Below, in pieces: positions 63,788 to 64,000 of a stretch of DNA of 64,000 bases. Under the pieces are notes generated by a model. It was not told where the DNA came from. It made no database searches and saw only the letters and a program-made list of their open reading frames with translations. The stretch is from NCBI GenBank assembly GCA_965656185.1, contig CBFHJH010000002.1, forward strand, positions 310,001-374,000, given 5' to 3'. Position numbers and translations under genes: made by a program. Positions within the stretch are counted from its first letter, which is position 1. The number at the start of each line of letters is the position of its first letter. This stretch comes from Croceimicrobium sp965656185. GTDB taxonomy: Bacteria > Bacteroidota > Bacteroidia > Flavobacteriales > Schleiferiaceae.

Positions 63788-64000
63788 AGATCTTCTTTGA
63801 GTAGCTGTAAACAATGCTCGTCAACAAATTGATCGCCCTGGCGATACCAAGCCTTGCGTAGTCCGTATTCGCTAAAACCACAAGATTTAAAAAGGGCGAG
63901 ACTGGCGGCATTATGTGCCGCTACACCAACGTAAACCTGCCGCAGATTAAAGCTGGGGAAAGCGTAGTTTAAAAATAGTTTGAGGGCCGCTTTAGCCAGA
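63784..64000 (-). CDS. Partial GNAT acetyltransferase, C-terminal part
   Basis: Only the last 71 residues are in the window; the gene continues past the right edge. The visible part holds the C-terminal acetyl-CoA motif region of the RimI/RimJ-like GNAT family (QVYVGVAAHNAASLALFKSCGFSEYGLRKAW), where N..A..LYxxxGF is diagnostic. Its stop overlaps the next start by four bases (ATGA). The substrate is unknown. Confidence 0.85.
   Translation of the reverse strand, partial: LAKAALKLFLNYAFPSFNLRQVYVGVAAHNAASLALFKSCGFSEYGLRKAWYRQGDQFVDEHCLQLLKEDL

Overview
The window looks like a chromosomal segment of a Bacteroidota bacterium, most likely a flavobacterium-like marine lineage. The indicators are two giant secreted proteins with C-terminal type IX secretion (T9SS) sorting domains, a bacillithiol gene (bshA), a fused CcsBA cytochrome c assembly factor, a fused alpha/beta E1 dehydrogenase, a GH3/beta-lactamase fusion, and repeated matches to the Bacteroidota -7 promoter box TAnnTTTG about 5-35 bp before start codons. 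No phage, insertion sequence, CRISPR array, tRNA or rRNA was seen. Genus and species cannot be read from the sequence.

Layout. 1-4.98 kb: a partial secreted protein, then a tightly packed glycan-synthesis operon of four glycosyltransferases and a lipoprotein. 4.98-13.1 kb: a TPR sensor histidine kinase (interrupted by a 99-base run of N), a membrane-anchored MutS-like ATPase, a MATE exporter, a DUF4105 protein, and a GNAT-like gene followed by a D15-type outer membrane protein. 13.5-26.4 kb: two paralogous T9SS-exported proteins of about 2,055 and 2,201 residues built of Fn3 and MAM/jelly-roll-like modules. 26.4-28.8 kb: an Smr protein, a 1.2-kb spacer full of interspersed repeats and hairpins, the RNase P RNA gene (rnpB) and a 56-residue membrane protein. 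28.8-40.2 kb: trxB, then a coupled seven-gene electron-transfer operon: di-heme b-type membrane protein, Fe-S/flavin oxidoreductase, 20-heme and 13-heme c-type cytochromes, beta-barrel, OB-fold lipoprotein and CcsBA.

40.2-41.6 kb, between two convergent operons, holds the most unusual object in the window: more than 1.1 kb of degenerate repeats phase-locked at about 21.45 bp (steps of 21, 22 or 43 bp), with alternating-orientation GGTCGAT/GACCAT motifs. It does not look like CRISPR or coding sequence and I cannot assign it to a known element.

41.6-64 kb is mostly housekeeping: LOG family protein, uvrA, GH3/serine hydrolase, MORN-like protein, bshA, SUI1/YciH, a 2OG-Fe(II) oxygenase, the E1 fusion, xerD, aroQ, a multi-PAS histidine kinase, an N-terminally extended GAPDH, mltG, a seven-heme TPR cytochrome and a partial GNAT acetyltransferase.

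How the genes fit together. The 30-40 kb operon encodes in order a cytoplasmic electron donor, a membrane cytochrome, 33 haems of periplasmic or surface wiring, an outer-membrane barrel and the haem ligation machinery, as expected of an electron conduit across the cell envelope. The 0.5-5 kb genes serve surface polysaccharide synthesis, and the two T9SS giants are probable cell-surface adhesins.
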